Shown piece by piece: positions 22,535 through 34,221 of a stretch of 64,000 nucleotides of DNA. The stretch's first letter is position 1. Every line of letters starts with the position of its first letter. Below the pieces are notes generated by a model. It was not told the DNA's origin and made no database searches. It saw only the letters and a list, made by a program, of their open reading frames with translations. Source of the stretch: Ophiura sarsii (lineage: Eukaryota; Echinodermata; Ophiuroidea; Amphilepidida; Ophiuridae); contig CM069446.1 in the NCBI GenBank assembly GCA_035610835.1, positions 66,325,062 through 66,389,061 on the forward strand, written 5' to 3'. The position numbers and the translations under genes were made by a program.

Positions 22535-23560
22535 CCTCAACCCATCTCAAAGCACAAAGACTAATAACACGCCTACCCAGTGAATGTCTTTTGCAGCAGG
22601 TTTTCCCGGTCCGTGTCAACTCTTTTGGGGAGCTTTTCTCCGTTTTTACACTCAATAGTCATCAAAATGTGATAGGCGTAAAAAAAAGTAGAATTTATTT
22701 ATTTATTTATGATAATAAAGTTTTCAATGAAAATATTGCCTGTTATAACTCGAAGGCATTCCAGAACCGTCCCACGATAAGCTGGGTCATTTGTGTGTTG
22801 ATTTTTCTGTATAAAATAAACAACTCGTCGCCCGTTGGTTTTTATTGACATAAATCCTTATAGTTATCAATTTACAATGAAATTGGGCGGAGTAGTTTTT
22901 TGACGAATGCCACAAAATTGGATCCAATTTTGTGAAAACGATGACCTGATTTATGGTGCAAGATTTGTGCCATGTTCCACAACGTTTCCACAACGTTTCA
23001 AACATTTTAAAAACGTTCTTCTAATTCTGTCAAATATCCCATAACGTCCAAATGACGTTTCTATAACGTATTTTCCTTTTTTATGACGTTTTTACAACGT
23101 TGCAATATATCCCAGTGACGTTCAATTGACGTTTTTACAACGTATGTTACTTTTTTATGACGTTTTTACAACGTTGCAAGATATCTTATAACGTCCAAAT
23201 GACGTTTCTGCAACGTATGTTACGTTTTTATGACGTTTTTACAACGTTGCAGGATATCCCATGACGTCCAAATGACGTTCTTCAACGTATGTTTTTATGA
23301 CGTTTTAACAACGTTGCAGTTGATTTTGTTTCTAACAATTGCAACGTTGTAAAAACGTAACATTAACATACATTATAGACACGTCATTTGAACGTCATGG
23401 AATATCTTGCAACGTCGTAAAAACATCATAAAAACGTCATAAATGTTGGCAGCTCACATGACATTCAAATGCTTCACGTTATGGGAATTGATTCAAAGCA
23501 TTTTTATTTGAAAACCATATTTCGGAGATGTTGTAAAAACGTCGTAAATGAGTCAAATCC

Positions 23561-25230
23561 TAGCTCATATTGATCTGGTGTTACTCGATCGTGCCTATAA
23601 TGCTTAATAAACAGAGTCGAACATTGTGTAAAGGCTCTGTGCACAAAGTATGTCAAATGCCGGATTGCTCGATATGAACTTATGTCCCGTTGTATCTTCA
23701 AGCGTGAACTTTCCCCCAGTACACAGCAAACTATAACCTGGATCATGGAGACAGAAGGAAATCAGATTTTGTGAAATTTTAAGTTATATCAATGTTTAAT
23801 AATCAATAATACACATTGCATTGAGTAAAAAAAATGAAATAACTTTGAATATTGTCAATTTAGAGAATCGATGAGAAGTTGGGAGAACAGAATCATTCAT
23901 TGTCAGAAAGTTCTATCCCTGATGCGATAACTCAAGTATTATTAAATAAACAGAACAGTTAACCCATAGGCCTACTTTAAATAATTATTAGCATGTGCCT
24001 ATCAGAAAATGCTTAACAGAAAATAATGTTAGCGAAGATGTTAATTATAAAAGTGATATTTTTCCTCGACGTAATAAATTCAATTTAATTGCGCGTAAAA
24101 CCATTTCCAATTAAAGTATAGGAAAGTTTCATTTTATTGTTCAATTAGTATATTAAGCCCAAGTCAACATCAATATATCTCATGGTGCGAAAGGAACGCC
24201 GTTGACAGGAGGAGGACAGTCGGCGCGATACGCATTGCGTGGCTTTTAAAGTTCGGGATCCGGATGATCGGAGGAGTTTGTTGGTATTCCAGGAATATCG
24301 TCTATAGCTTTATTTATCGCTTCCCGGAGGTTATCTGTTCAAGATGATCTGGTGTAATTGCGGCTTTTGCTGCTGATGTGGTTTTCTGAAGAACAGACAG
24401 AATAGAAAAAAACCGGGTACAATATCTTAAATATAACGACAGTGCTGATATTTGTTTACAGTATACATGGTTTAGGCCTAGGGCCTAGGCCCAATAGCAA
24501 AACAATACCACGATACGACGTAATCAGTGGCAGCACCCTCGAGGGCATGGGGGCGCAAATGCCCCCAGTCACCTTTTCCTTTACCCCGCCCTATCCCCCG
24601 AGTTAGCTCAATCCCAACCCCATTTTGTTCCCCAAATAATCGTAAATGTTGACTTTTAATGTCAAATTACTTAAAATTAGCTTACAATTGGTCTTAGTGA
24701 AATGTCGAATTCAGAACGAATTTAAGCTAATTCGGAATGAAAGCAAAATTACTTTTCGCGTGCATTTCCCCCTCCCTCAAATGTTTGTCTTTCCCCCTCG
24801 CCCACATTGTTCTTGCTACCCCTTCCCATGTTCCCCGTTCGCTCCCTCCCCAAACGTCATTAAGCTCATAGTCATAATTAATAACCCGTGTTTATCAGAA
24901 ACATCTACACTAGTGTAGCAACAGAGATAGCTCTTATTTTAATGGTATCACAATAAGTATACGAATCTTCGAGAGCTCTATCAAAATATGTTTCCAGTTT
25001 TAGGTCAACTGCGAATCATTTTAAGCGTGTTACAAAGCTTGAAGAAATCGAAACCTTTGGGACACCCAGAGTCACACCCTGTACCAGTAGGCCTATACCA
25101 TTGAACATATTTCAGGTTAGTTTCGGGATGAAATTTTCCCAGAGGAATTTCAGTGAAGGAAAGGTTAATTCAGATAATTCTACAGCGTTGGTCTCTCGGT
25201 AATTACTGTTTGATGGATAAAGATATAATA
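23561..25230. other. intergenic, no gene recognised
   Basis: No supported coding region. At 24523 a CAGTGGCAGC...GGGGGCGCAAATGCCCCC segment resembles one end of the hAT-type repeats seen at 27932 and 40781, but no partner end was found. Confidence 0.5.
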
Positions 25231-25330
25231 NNNNNNNNNNNNNNNNNNNNNNNNNNNNNNNNNNNNNNNNNNNNNNNNNNNNNNNNNNNNNNNNNNNNNN
25301 NNNNNNNNNNNNNNNNNNNNNNNNNNNNNN
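25231..25330. other. assembly gap (100 N)
   Basis: Exactly 100 undetermined bases, the usual fixed-size placeholder. The true distance is unknown. Open frames spanning it are artefacts. Confidence 0.99.
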
Positions 25331-25478
25331 ATTCTGAATGTTTCGTGTCATAAGAACTCAATTCTGCTATCATCAAAGCAAATCAGTTCTAATCTAAATC
25401 ACAATCAGCTTTTTTGACCATTGATGTACTATTTCTGTGCCACAAATCATGTTTTGAGCCGATAAAATCCACCATGAT

Positions 25479-27415
25479 AGCACGATTTAGGGGAGAAAAA
25501 TGTCGGAACCTTTTTTGTAGGTATCACGCTCATTCATCACATTCATCGTGACGACTGCCGAGAATTCACATGAATAAAAAACACCGTGCAAACTACATCA
25601 GAAATAGAACTTTGAAAACAAGGACTTGAAATATCACAAAAATATACAAATCAAAACAAATTCAAAGTGTATGTTAAACAAAATATCATCTAAAACAATA
25701 ACATACCTATTAAAAATATGCAAACCAATTTTTTGAAACATCCCTCAATTTCATAACAACATAATAAAATACATAAGATATAGAGAAAACGTCGAAGTGG
25801 TGTTTTTTTAATCCTCGCAAAACGTCATCATAAAATAATAAAATAAAAGATATAGAAAGATAAAATAAAAGCGAGATATTAAAACATTACTCGATTCATC
25901 ACAAAATTATGAATTTCATATGAAATCAAATAAAAAGTGAAACTTTTTTTTTAAATCTCACGTTTAATCACAAAAAAAAAAAATACAAAGGAAAAAGAAA
26001 ATGAAAACATAATGAAATACAAAAGAATTAAAACAAAAAGTTAAGCGTTATTTTGAAACATCACAACATTTCATCACAATATAATATCATACGCTCGTAC
26101 ATAAGAAAGAGAAATGTCGAAGTGAGATTTTAAAACATCACAAATGTTCATCACAAAAATAATAAAATACATAAGAACTAAAAAAAAGTGAAGCGTTATT
26201 TTGAAACATCACATCATTCCATCACGATATAATATTATACATATGAAATAGAAATTGCGAAGTGAGATTTTGAAACATCACAAATTTTCATCACAAAAAT
26301 CATCAATTGTTATTATTTACTCAAAAATAATAAAATACATATTTAAGAACTAAAAAAAGTCAAGCGTTATTTTGAAACATCACATCATTCCATCACAATA
26401 TAATATTATACATAAGAAATAGAAATTTCGAAGTGAAATTTTGAAACATCACAAATTTTCATCACAAAAATAATAAAATACAAAAGAACTAAAAATAAAG
26501 TGAAGTGTTATTTTGAAACATCACATCATTTCATCACAATATAATATTATACATAAGAAATAGAAATTTCGAAGTGAGATTTTGAAAAAACATCACAAAT
26601 TTTCATCACAAAAATAATAAAATACAAAAGAACTAAAAAAAAGTGACGTGTTATTTTGAAAAATCACATCATTTCATCACAATATAATATTATACATAAG
26701 AAATAGAAATTTCGACGTGAGATTTTGAAACATCACAAAAATTCAATTCAAAAATAATGAAATACAAAAGAACTTCACACAAATAATGAAATACAAAAGA
26801 AAAAGAAAATGAAAACATAATGAAATACAAAAGAATTAAAACAAAAAGTTAAGCGTTATTTTGAAACATCACAACATTTCATCACAATATAATATCATAC
26901 GCTCGTACATAAGAAAGAGAAATGTCGAAGTGAGATTTTAAAACATCACAAATGTTCATCACAAAAATAATAAAATACATAAGAACTAAAAAAAAAGTGA
27001 AGCGTTATTTTGAAACATCACATCATTCCATCACGATATAATATTATACATATGAAATAGAAATTGCGAAGTGAGATTTTGAAACATCACAAATTTTCAT
27101 CACAAAAATCATCAATTGTTATTATTTACTCAAAAATAATAAAATACATATTTAAGAACTAAAAAAAGGTAAGCGTTATTTTGAAACATCACAACATTTC
27201 ATCACAGTATAATATTATACATAAGAAATAGAAATTTCGATGTGAGATTTTGAAACATCACAAATTGTTATCACAAAAATAATAAAATACATAAGAACAC
27301 ACAAAAAAGTGAAGCGATATTTTGAAACATCACAACATTTCATCACAACGAAAAATTGTGATGAAAAATTGTGATGAATCAAAACCTCACATTTGTAATT
27401 CCCCTAAATCGTGCT
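25479..27415. repeat. AT-rich tandem repeat block between 16-bp inverted repeats
   Basis: AGCACGATTTAGGGGA (25479-25494) and its reverse complement (27400-27415) bound about 1.9 kb. From about 25600 the interior is tandem units of roughly 110-165 bp built from TTTTGAAACATCACA, TCATCACAATATAATATTAT, ATAAGAAATAGAAATTTCGA and AAAATAATAAAATACA. A larger block starting near 25990 recurs about 800 bp later (near 26797), giving higher-order repetition. The words ATCACA and TCATCAC dominate. A 10-bp word ACCATGATAG occurs at 25471-25480 and again at 27449-27458. Confidence 0.75.
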
Positions 27416-27466
27416 ACAGCTGTGTCTTAGGTCGTCTGGTTTGCTACGACCATGATAGTGCGCCCC

Positions 27467-27649
27467 CTATAAAATCTTCACCCATGATGAATTTGCGCAC
27501 AATAGACGGGGGACTTTGCCTTCGAGATACTTGTCCCATAGTCTCTGGATCGTCTCCAAGTTGGTGTTGGTCTTGAATAATGAGTTTAGCATGTCCATAT
27601 CTATCTTCAAATTCGAGTACCCCCCTCCCCCTCCCCTGGGATGGATCAA
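27467..27649 (-). other. possible coding fragment of unknown family
   Basis: On the minus strand an open stretch of 60 codons ends in TAG at 27467-27469. Its last ~50 residues have protein-like composition (LETIQRLWDKYLEGKVPRLL). I do not recognise the family. There is an AG before ATATGGACATG that could be a splice acceptor, but no upstream exon was found. It could be the last exon of a gene, a decayed copy or chance. Confidence 0.25.
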
Positions 27650-27931
27650 ATCAGAGGCAACACAGTATTAAAATGTAGGTAAGCTAAAAATACATGTACA
27701 TAGCAATTAGATACCCGGGGCAGGATATAGCCTGCTACGGGACTTCAATGTCGTGTTATAGACCTACCGGTACGTGTTCTCTAAGAATACCCCGGGCATT
27801 TACAGAATGGGCTGTTGGTGTTTTTATATATATAACTTCAAACTACTCAGGACTATAAGACTAGAGTTAAAAGGTGCGACCAATTCAAGATCCTAACACA
27901 ATCTATACTAGGACACGCAGACTATTCAACC

Positions 27932-28290
27932 AGTGGCGTGCGCAAAGGGGGGGATGGGGGGGCCTAGGCCCCCCCCCCAGTTTGGTCTACAGTCGGGGGA
28001 ACCTACTGCCAGTCGGGGGAAACTACTGCCAGTTGGGGGATGGACCGTCGCTAATTTTTTTTTTTTTTGTGTGGAGGGGGTGTAATCCAAATAGACAAAT
28101 AGTTGGCAAAATTGTACATGTCGGCGACAAATTTATGCACCAGGTTGGTATAAAAAGGAAATGTTATGGAAAAAAATGATGAAAACGCTCATAAGTGTCC
28201 AATAGGCCTAGTAGTTGTTTACTTGGCTGTCTTTTTGACTGTGATATTGTGACTGTGCGATATTTTTAATGTGCGAAATTTTTTGAACCT

Positions 28291-28335
<45 letters not shown>

Positions 28336-28460
28336 ACCCCCACTTACGTGAAATTCACGACACGAGGTGACTGAGAAAAAAATTGGGGCTACCTTTGAGA
28401 AGAATCTGAGTCGGGGGGAATTTCATTTTTTAAAGTGGGCCCCCCCAGTCACAATATCCT
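27932..28460. mobile_element. probable relic of a GC-rich hAT-type repeat with a 44-base C run
   Basis: The segment starts CAGTGGCGTGCGCAAAGGGG, a form typical of hAT-like TIRs, and is followed by facing G and C runs (GGGGGGGCCTAGGCCCCCCC). A matching right end with a duplicated 8-bp target was not found. It includes two direct copies of CAGTCGGGGGAA(A/C)CTACTGC. Confidence 0.4.
28292..28335. repeat. poly-C run (44), the longest in the window
   Basis: Forty-four consecutive C residues, interrupted only at 28336 by A and then more C. Confidence 0.9.
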
Positions 28461-28854
28461 GAATGTTTGTACTGCGGTCTACTGTAGTCCTTGGTATTTT
28501 AGTACTTACAGCTGAACAAAGCAGGTTGAGACTAAGCATCATTTTTAAAATGTGATCGATTTCAAACATTTTGATAAGAGGTAAAGTAAAATGTGTTACC
28601 TTTTACTTTCAAAGTTGAAGATGACATCAGAAACTTGAGTACAGAGGAGAAAACAATGCATATATCTATTGTTTGTATATATACTTACTTCCCAGCGATG
28701 TTACAATGGTAGACCATATTGAAAAACAACTGAAGCCGTTTATCTACAAATATCACAATTATCGGATCTTCAGTAACTTTGACAGATATAAGATACATCA
28801 AAGACGCTACGAAAGGAAATGGTTTCAAGGTACATCTAAATCCAATCCACCAGA
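28461..28854. other. 5' flank or upstream part of the zinc-finger gene
   Basis: An open frame from an ATG near 28706 reaches a stop at 28877-28879, in a different frame from the fingers. It may be the original N-terminus cut off by a frameshift, or unrelated. An AG at 28852-28853 (CCACCAG) could be a splice acceptor leading into the finger frame. Confidence 0.35.
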
Positions 28855-30091
28855 TGGCGATCAACTTTCGTTCAGTTAGATGAAAAACCAGATCACGGTT
28901 CTATTGGTGACACATGTTTCTATTATTCCAATCCGTATATCATCAGTCATACAGGAATTCATACCAAAGAGAAACCATACCAATGTGCATACTGCGATAA
29001 GAGATTCCCTCAGTCGAGTAAAAAGACTATGCATGAAAGGATTCATACAAAAGAGAAACCATACCAATGTTCATTCTGTGATAAAAGTTTCTCTCAGAAG
29101 GGCGATAAGACCAAACATGAACGGATTCATACCAACGAGAGACCATACCAATGTTCGTACTGTGATAAGAGTTTCTATAATTCAAGTCACAAGACCAGAC
29201 ATGAAAGGATTCATCATACCAAAGAGAAGCCATACCAATGTTCATTCTGTGATAACAGTTTCAGTCTGTCGGGTGATAAGACCAAGCATGAAAGAATTCA
29301 TACAAAAGAGAAACCATACCAATGTTCATTCTGTCATAAGAGTTTCTCTCAGTCGGGCAATAAGAATAGTCATGAAAGGATTTATCATACCAAAAAGAAA
29401 CCATACCAATGTGCGTATTGTGATAAAAGTTTCTCTAATTCAAGTAACAGAAGTAATAAGACCGGACATGAAAAGACACATACTAAAGAGAAACCATACC
29501 AATGTACGTACTGTGACAAGAGTTTTGCTCAATCAAGTCATAAGACCAACCATGAAAGAATTCATACCAAAGAGAAACCATACCAATGTTCATTCTGTCA
29601 TAAGTGTTTCTCTCAGTCGGGCAATAAGACTAGTCACGAAGAAAGGATTCATCATACCAAACAGAAACCATACCAATGTGCGTATTGTGATAAAAGTTTC
29701 TCTAGTTCAAGTAATAAGAACAGACATGAAAAGACTCATATACCAATGTACGTACTGTGACAAGAGTTTCGTTCAATCAAGTCATAAGACGAACCATGAA
29801 AGGATTCATACCAAAGAGAAGCCATACCAATGCTCATTCTGTGATTTGAGTTTCTCTCAATCGAGTGATAAGACCAGACATGAAAGAATCCATACCTATG
29901 AGAAACCATTCCAATGTTCATTCTGTGACAAGAGTTTCACCCAATCAAGTCATAAGACTAGTCATGAAAGGATCCATACCAAAGAGAAACCATACCAATG
30001 TGCGTATTGTGATAACAGTTTCTGTAATTCAAGTAGTAAGATCAGGCATGTAAAAACTCATACCATAGAGAAACCATACAAATGTTCATAA
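28855..30091 (+). pseudogene. tandem C2H2 zinc-finger array (13 fingers) with one frame break
   Basis: The frame through 28855-29760 gives nine C2H2 fingers (CxxC...HxxxH type), joined by linkers close to TKEKPYQC. Near 29740 the linker has lost about 14 bases and the array shifts frame. Four more fingers then run to the stop at 30089-30091. The fingers are very alike (CDKSF.QSS.KT.HERIH), the mark of recent tandem duplication and DNA binding. Several linkers carry an extra His (HERIHHTKEKP), and the sixth finger has a small insertion. No KRAB, BTB or other effector domain is visible. The frame break suggests a pseudogene, but an assembly error or two separate proteins remain possible. The antisense and +1 frames are shadows of the repeat. 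Confidence 0.8.
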
Positions 30092-30540
30092 CAAGTACGA
30101 GTTTCTCCCGGTCGGGTGATAAGACTATGCACGAAAGGATTCATACCAAAGAAGGCCTTACCAATGTTCATTTTGAGATCAGTGTTTCTCTCGGTGGATA
30201 AGACCAGTCATGTAATGATTCATCTAAAAGAGGAACCATATGCCAAGGTTCATACTGTGAGAAGAGTCTCTATACTTTCAGTGACAACTGGATTCTTACC
30301 GATGTTACACCAAACCAATGTTAATTGCTAGTATGAGATTTAAAAAAATCTCTCATTCAGCCTTACCCATGTTCATTTTGAGATCAGTTTCTCTTGGTGG
30401 ATAAGACCAGCCATGAAATGATTCATCCAAAAGAGGAACCATATGCCAAGGTTCATACTGTTAGAAGAGTTTCTATACTTTCAGTGACAATTGGATTCAT
30501 ACCGATGTTACACCAAACCAATGTTGATTGGTAGTATGTG
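30092..30540 (+). pseudogene. decayed zinc-finger repeats downstream of the array
   Basis: A broken finger occupies 30092-30160. Two tandem copies of a decayed block of about 195 bp follow, starting near 30160 and 30358. Each has CCAATGTTCATTTTGAGATC-like finger remnants and the same TGCCAAGGTTCATACTG tail. Frameshifts and stops rule out coding function. Confidence 0.65.
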
Positions 30541-31084
30541 ATAAAAGGAAAAAATTCTATCATTCAAAAGGATACCAACAATCTTGCCAAATGTAGGCTT
30601 TAATATGTCGTTATTTTTTTAAAAACAATTTGCTAAGACCTCCATCTGTAGATCCTGTGGGCGATGTTTTGTTGAAAGTAGCTTTAGCACATAGAGTGTT
30701 TTTCGTGGATGGGCAGAGCTAGTGACAAAAGCAGGAGTGAGTTGTGTCATGCCGAATTGGATTAGAGTCCTTGAAATAACGGTTTACTGAAGGTACACTT
30801 GCAATAAAAGACTACTTAATAGGCAGTCGTTAAGCAGTCAAAGGCAATCATTTTGCAGTCAACGACAGCTGACTGATTACTTTCATGCATGCATATTGCA
30901 GTCATCAGAGTAGTCATTCTAAAATATGCAGTCGAAGACATGTTCATAAGCAGTCCTGGCATGCAGGTGTCTGCCAAATAAATATGCAGTCATTTGACAG
31001 TAATCAGACAGTGACATTGAAGACTTTTAATACTTGGAAAAATTGTATAAAAGCAAATTGGCATACATGATCACCTTGCATCCT
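30541..31084. other. intergenic, short CAGTC-rich stretch
   Basis: The word GCAGTC(A/G) recurs about ten times between 30820 and 31000. No gene is visible. Confidence 0.5.
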
Positions 31085-31188
31085 GGCAGAAAAAAGGTAC
31101 ACTTCAGTGTACCTGAAATGACCAGAAAAGGTACTTTAATTGTACCTAATCAAGAAATAGTTACAAATAAGGTACATATTGTCACTTA

Positions 31189-32095
31189 GAGCGTGTTTCT
31201 GCTGGGGATGAAACCGCTTATAAACGCTAAGTTTGCCCAGTATAAACAGGCAGAACCCAGCAATATTTTTTTGTAATCCCAAAAACCTTCAGGTTCCACA
31301 CCACCAATTAAATTTCCATTGACTTTACATGCATAAGAGATCAAATTAAAGTCTGATTTTTTCAGCTATCGAGCGACTAGTTTGTTCAAATCCTTGTTTT
31401 CTTTGAAGATACTGATGTCTTCCATGATAAGAACACATTTGGTGGGGTTGACCTTCATTTTCCCCCGCAACGGACCTCCAATACTACATGTAGTACACTC
31501 TCCAAATTGCTGTCTGCTAGCTATATTCGGTGCATTTGTTTTAGAAGAGGTGAAAAGAGAAAAGTTTTGTCAAATCTTACCATTACAGAAAATACAAGGA
31601 AGTTCTTTGATTAACTATTAAGTTTATATAGTCTACAAATCACAAATCACACAAATTTCTTTCATATTAGAGCATTGTATACCTTTTCTGTACATTTAAA
31701 TAATGGTTAGAGGTGGGAGCTTTCTTGAATTAAAAACACAGGCTAGTGTTGGGCGCTAGCACAAATTTATTTGGAGGTGTGGAATCTACACAAACCAGGT
31801 TTGGAACCGACAATAATCGGCAATAAACCCAATAGAAACAGAAAGGCGATTCTTAGCTGTTTGCGCCGTGAACCGTATCACGCTGGGTTATACACATTAT
31901 TGTGAAGCAATCTTTTTCAGGTGCGATGGCATTGTTTGGTATTACAAAAGGTCAAATGTCGTGGCCCATCGAGAAGGCTCGATACACTTAGCGGTAACTT
32001 TTCGCGAGTAGAAACAGGGGGATTAGAAACAGACCGATTGAAACTTAGCGTTTATTAGCGTTTACTTTTTGCAGTGCCCCAGCAGAAACACGCTC
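31189..32095. mobile_element. 907-bp Harbinger-like element, 19-bp perfect TIRs, TTA target duplication
   Basis: The ends GAGCGTGTTTCTGCTGGGG (31189-31207) and its exact reverse complement (32077-32095) are flanked by TTA at 31186-31188 and 32096-32098. A 3-bp TWA duplication is characteristic of PIF/Harbinger. Subterminal AAACGCTAAGTTT is mirrored by AAACTTAGCGTTT. No transposase or DDE domain is visible. Confidence 0.8.
31380..31560 (-). other. possible captured exon inside the Harbinger-like element
   Basis: The minus strand is open for about 55 codons with protein-like, cysteine-containing sequence (GECTTCSIGGPLRGKMKVNP then a stop near 31376). The plus strand is open too (31382-31621). 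I do not recognise either, and no splice partner is visible. It could be a fragment carried by the element, or chance. Confidence 0.2.
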
Positions 32096-32470
32096 TTAGT
32101 GCAATGTACCTTAAATGTACCTATCCTAATTTGTGTACCTAATTTATACCTATTTAGTACCTATCTGGAACTTATACTATATACTCGACTATGCTTTATA
32201 CCTAAATAGTACCTATTCTAGACTTAGATTTTGTTGGATGTACCTAAATGTACCTATTTCAAAAAGCATCAGATACCTGATACATCATGTGTACCTATTT
32301 TGACAAACAAGCCCGGCAAACAAGTACCTATTTCAAACTCTGATTTTTTTTTATTGGGATACTAATTTGATGGAGTACCTAAATGTTCCTATGTCAGACT
32401 TAGCAATTTTGGATATGAATACTAATTTGATGGAGTACCTAATTGTACCTATATTTCAGACTTAGCAATT

Positions 32471-33692
32471 TCGGATATGAATAATAATTTGATGAAGTAT
32501 TAGTGATCTACGTTATCCAAGATGTAGCAATATGTATAAATTGAATAAATGATTAATAACAAAAATCATATTTCGGTTTCTTTCAGGTATAGTAACTATG
32601 GTCATGTGTTATAGGCTCGCCTCCTTTCGCGTTACACACAGATTTTTGCTTTCGCAACATGATTTTGACTTTACACATTTATGTTTGCTTGTATAACCCC
32701 TGAGCAAGTAAAAGTATACATTTTATGAAGGGAAATTGCATGAGAAAACCAAATATGCCATTAAAATTATAGTACGACCAAGGACTAAAATGGTATGATT
32801 CACAATGTTCGGAAAAATAACAGAATTTCTAATTTTTAATTTGAGATCCATATATTTTTTATACCTACCCCTATCATTATTTACTTAACATATTTGAATT
32901 TCTCATGAAATTACCCATCAGACGATATATATTTGTCAAAAGTTACTACGTCGGTAAGGTACTTATACCTTATACCGGCTAGTGAATATCTCAATTTTTT
33001 TTTAAGGATGTACCCTTCCCTGATTTAAACTGCATTGCTGAATTCCTCTAGTTACAAGCTTTCCAAAAATGTATACTTTTGCTATCATAGGTTGAAAACT
33101 TTTTCTGATACTATGACGTTTTATTATGTAGTGTCTATGGTTACTGAGAAATCTGGATAACGTAGCTCACAGTCTTAACACAGTCTCTAACAAAATTGAT
33201 TGATGTCCAGCATTTCTCTGACATACATAATGCCACCAAATTTGTGTTATTTTAAAACTCCAGTATGTTTGCTATCTTCAAATAGCACATGTTACAGTGG
33301 GATAACGTATACGCGTAGCTCACAGTGGTGTGCGTTGAAAGTACATTTGATTTTGGAATTGTGCAAAGATGCCCCAAAGATAGGGGAAAATGGTCAGATA
33401 CAAAATGTCAATGCTTTGCCTTATTAAAAAAAGTCCGATCAAATAGTAATTGTAAAAGAAAATAAGCACGGTCAAATATATGACTTGAGCCGTTGAAATG
33501 TGTTTCTGCAATTTTTAGCATCTTGCAAGGGGTAAATCAGAGTCTTAAAGGCTTTGAAGTATAAACAACCATACATGTACGTTCTACAAGAAAAACAACA
33601 CATTTGTTAAAAAAAATGCACAGTAAAGATTGTATGGACCAATGAATGGAAAAAAACGGTATGGGCACCATTCTTTTTGTAGAATTTCCCCC
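32471..33692. other. intergenic, nothing recognised
   Basis: AT-rich. The open frame 33200-33427 has no recognisable domain. Confidence 0.5.
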
Positions 33693-33815
33693 AAATAAAT
33701 TAATAAATTAATAAATTAATAAATTAATAAATTAATAAATTAATAAATTAATAAATTAATAAATTAATATATAAATAAATTAATATATTAATAAATTAAT
33801 ATATTAATAAATAAT
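33693..33815. repeat. (AAATTAAT)n microsatellite
   Basis: About 120 bp of the eight-base unit AAATTAAT with variants (ATATTAATA) towards the 3' side. Confidence 0.9.
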
Positions 33816-34221
33816 ATAAAGACTCGGACAAACTGGCGAGAAATAAATAAACAAAGACCTTTAAAAAACTTGAGATATATTAATACATTAATTTGATTAA
33901 ACTTAATCAAGCATTTATGTAACATTACATAGTTTAGTTTACTTTTTACTTCTTTTTCTTGTTCAAAATGGTAACTTAGAGTGTTGATGTTTCTATGTTT
34001 TAATAAAAACATTTTCTTACCATTAGGCCAACAAATTGTTAATTGTTATGTTGACCGCCCGCTCGTCAGATTTAGGGCCGCTCCAATTTTTTAGAGTGAT
34101 TTCAACTTCTTTTTGGCTGAACTTTGAGCTTGCGCTGGTAAAAAAATAAATTAAAAAAATCCACCTGCCCGCCCCTCCTCTCTTAAAGTTGTGGAGGACA
34201 ACGTAACAAAATGTTGCCTTA

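Larger units (their letters stand above)
21611..23560. repeat. AACGTT/TGACGTTTTTACAACG repeat block, interrupted by other insertions
   Basis: GTTGTGGGAACGTTGTGACA and related words open the block near 21630. From 22970 to 23560 a unit of about 65 bp built of TTTTTATGACG, TTTTTACAACGTTGCA, ATATCCCATGACGTCCAAA and TGACGTTTCT(A)CAACGTATG is repeated about five times. Reverse-oriented copies follow at 23340-23440. Inside lie a 36-base C run and one TTAA-flanked MITE. It may be one large foldback or DNA transposon, but I could not fix its ends. Confidence 0.6.
31085..32470. repeat. GTACCTA-rich repeat split by a Harbinger-like insertion
   Basis: GGTACAC...GTGTACC and GTACCTAAT words at 31085-31185 resume at 32100-32470 as many copies of (T)GTACCTA(A/T)(T/A)T. 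The intervening 31189-32095 is a separate inserted element. Confidence 0.65.

Noticed and set aside
25112..25353. Open frames through 25231-25330
   Set aside because: They read across 100 N of an assembly gap.
25479..27415. Possible CRISPR-like array
   Set aside because: Units are tandem without unique spacers, vary in length, and the genome is clearly eukaryotic.
28880..29750. Long plus-strand frame rich in RNHTNVHSVI-type repeats
   Set aside because: It is the +1 shadow of the zinc-finger repeat; only its last part (after about 29745) carries real fingers.
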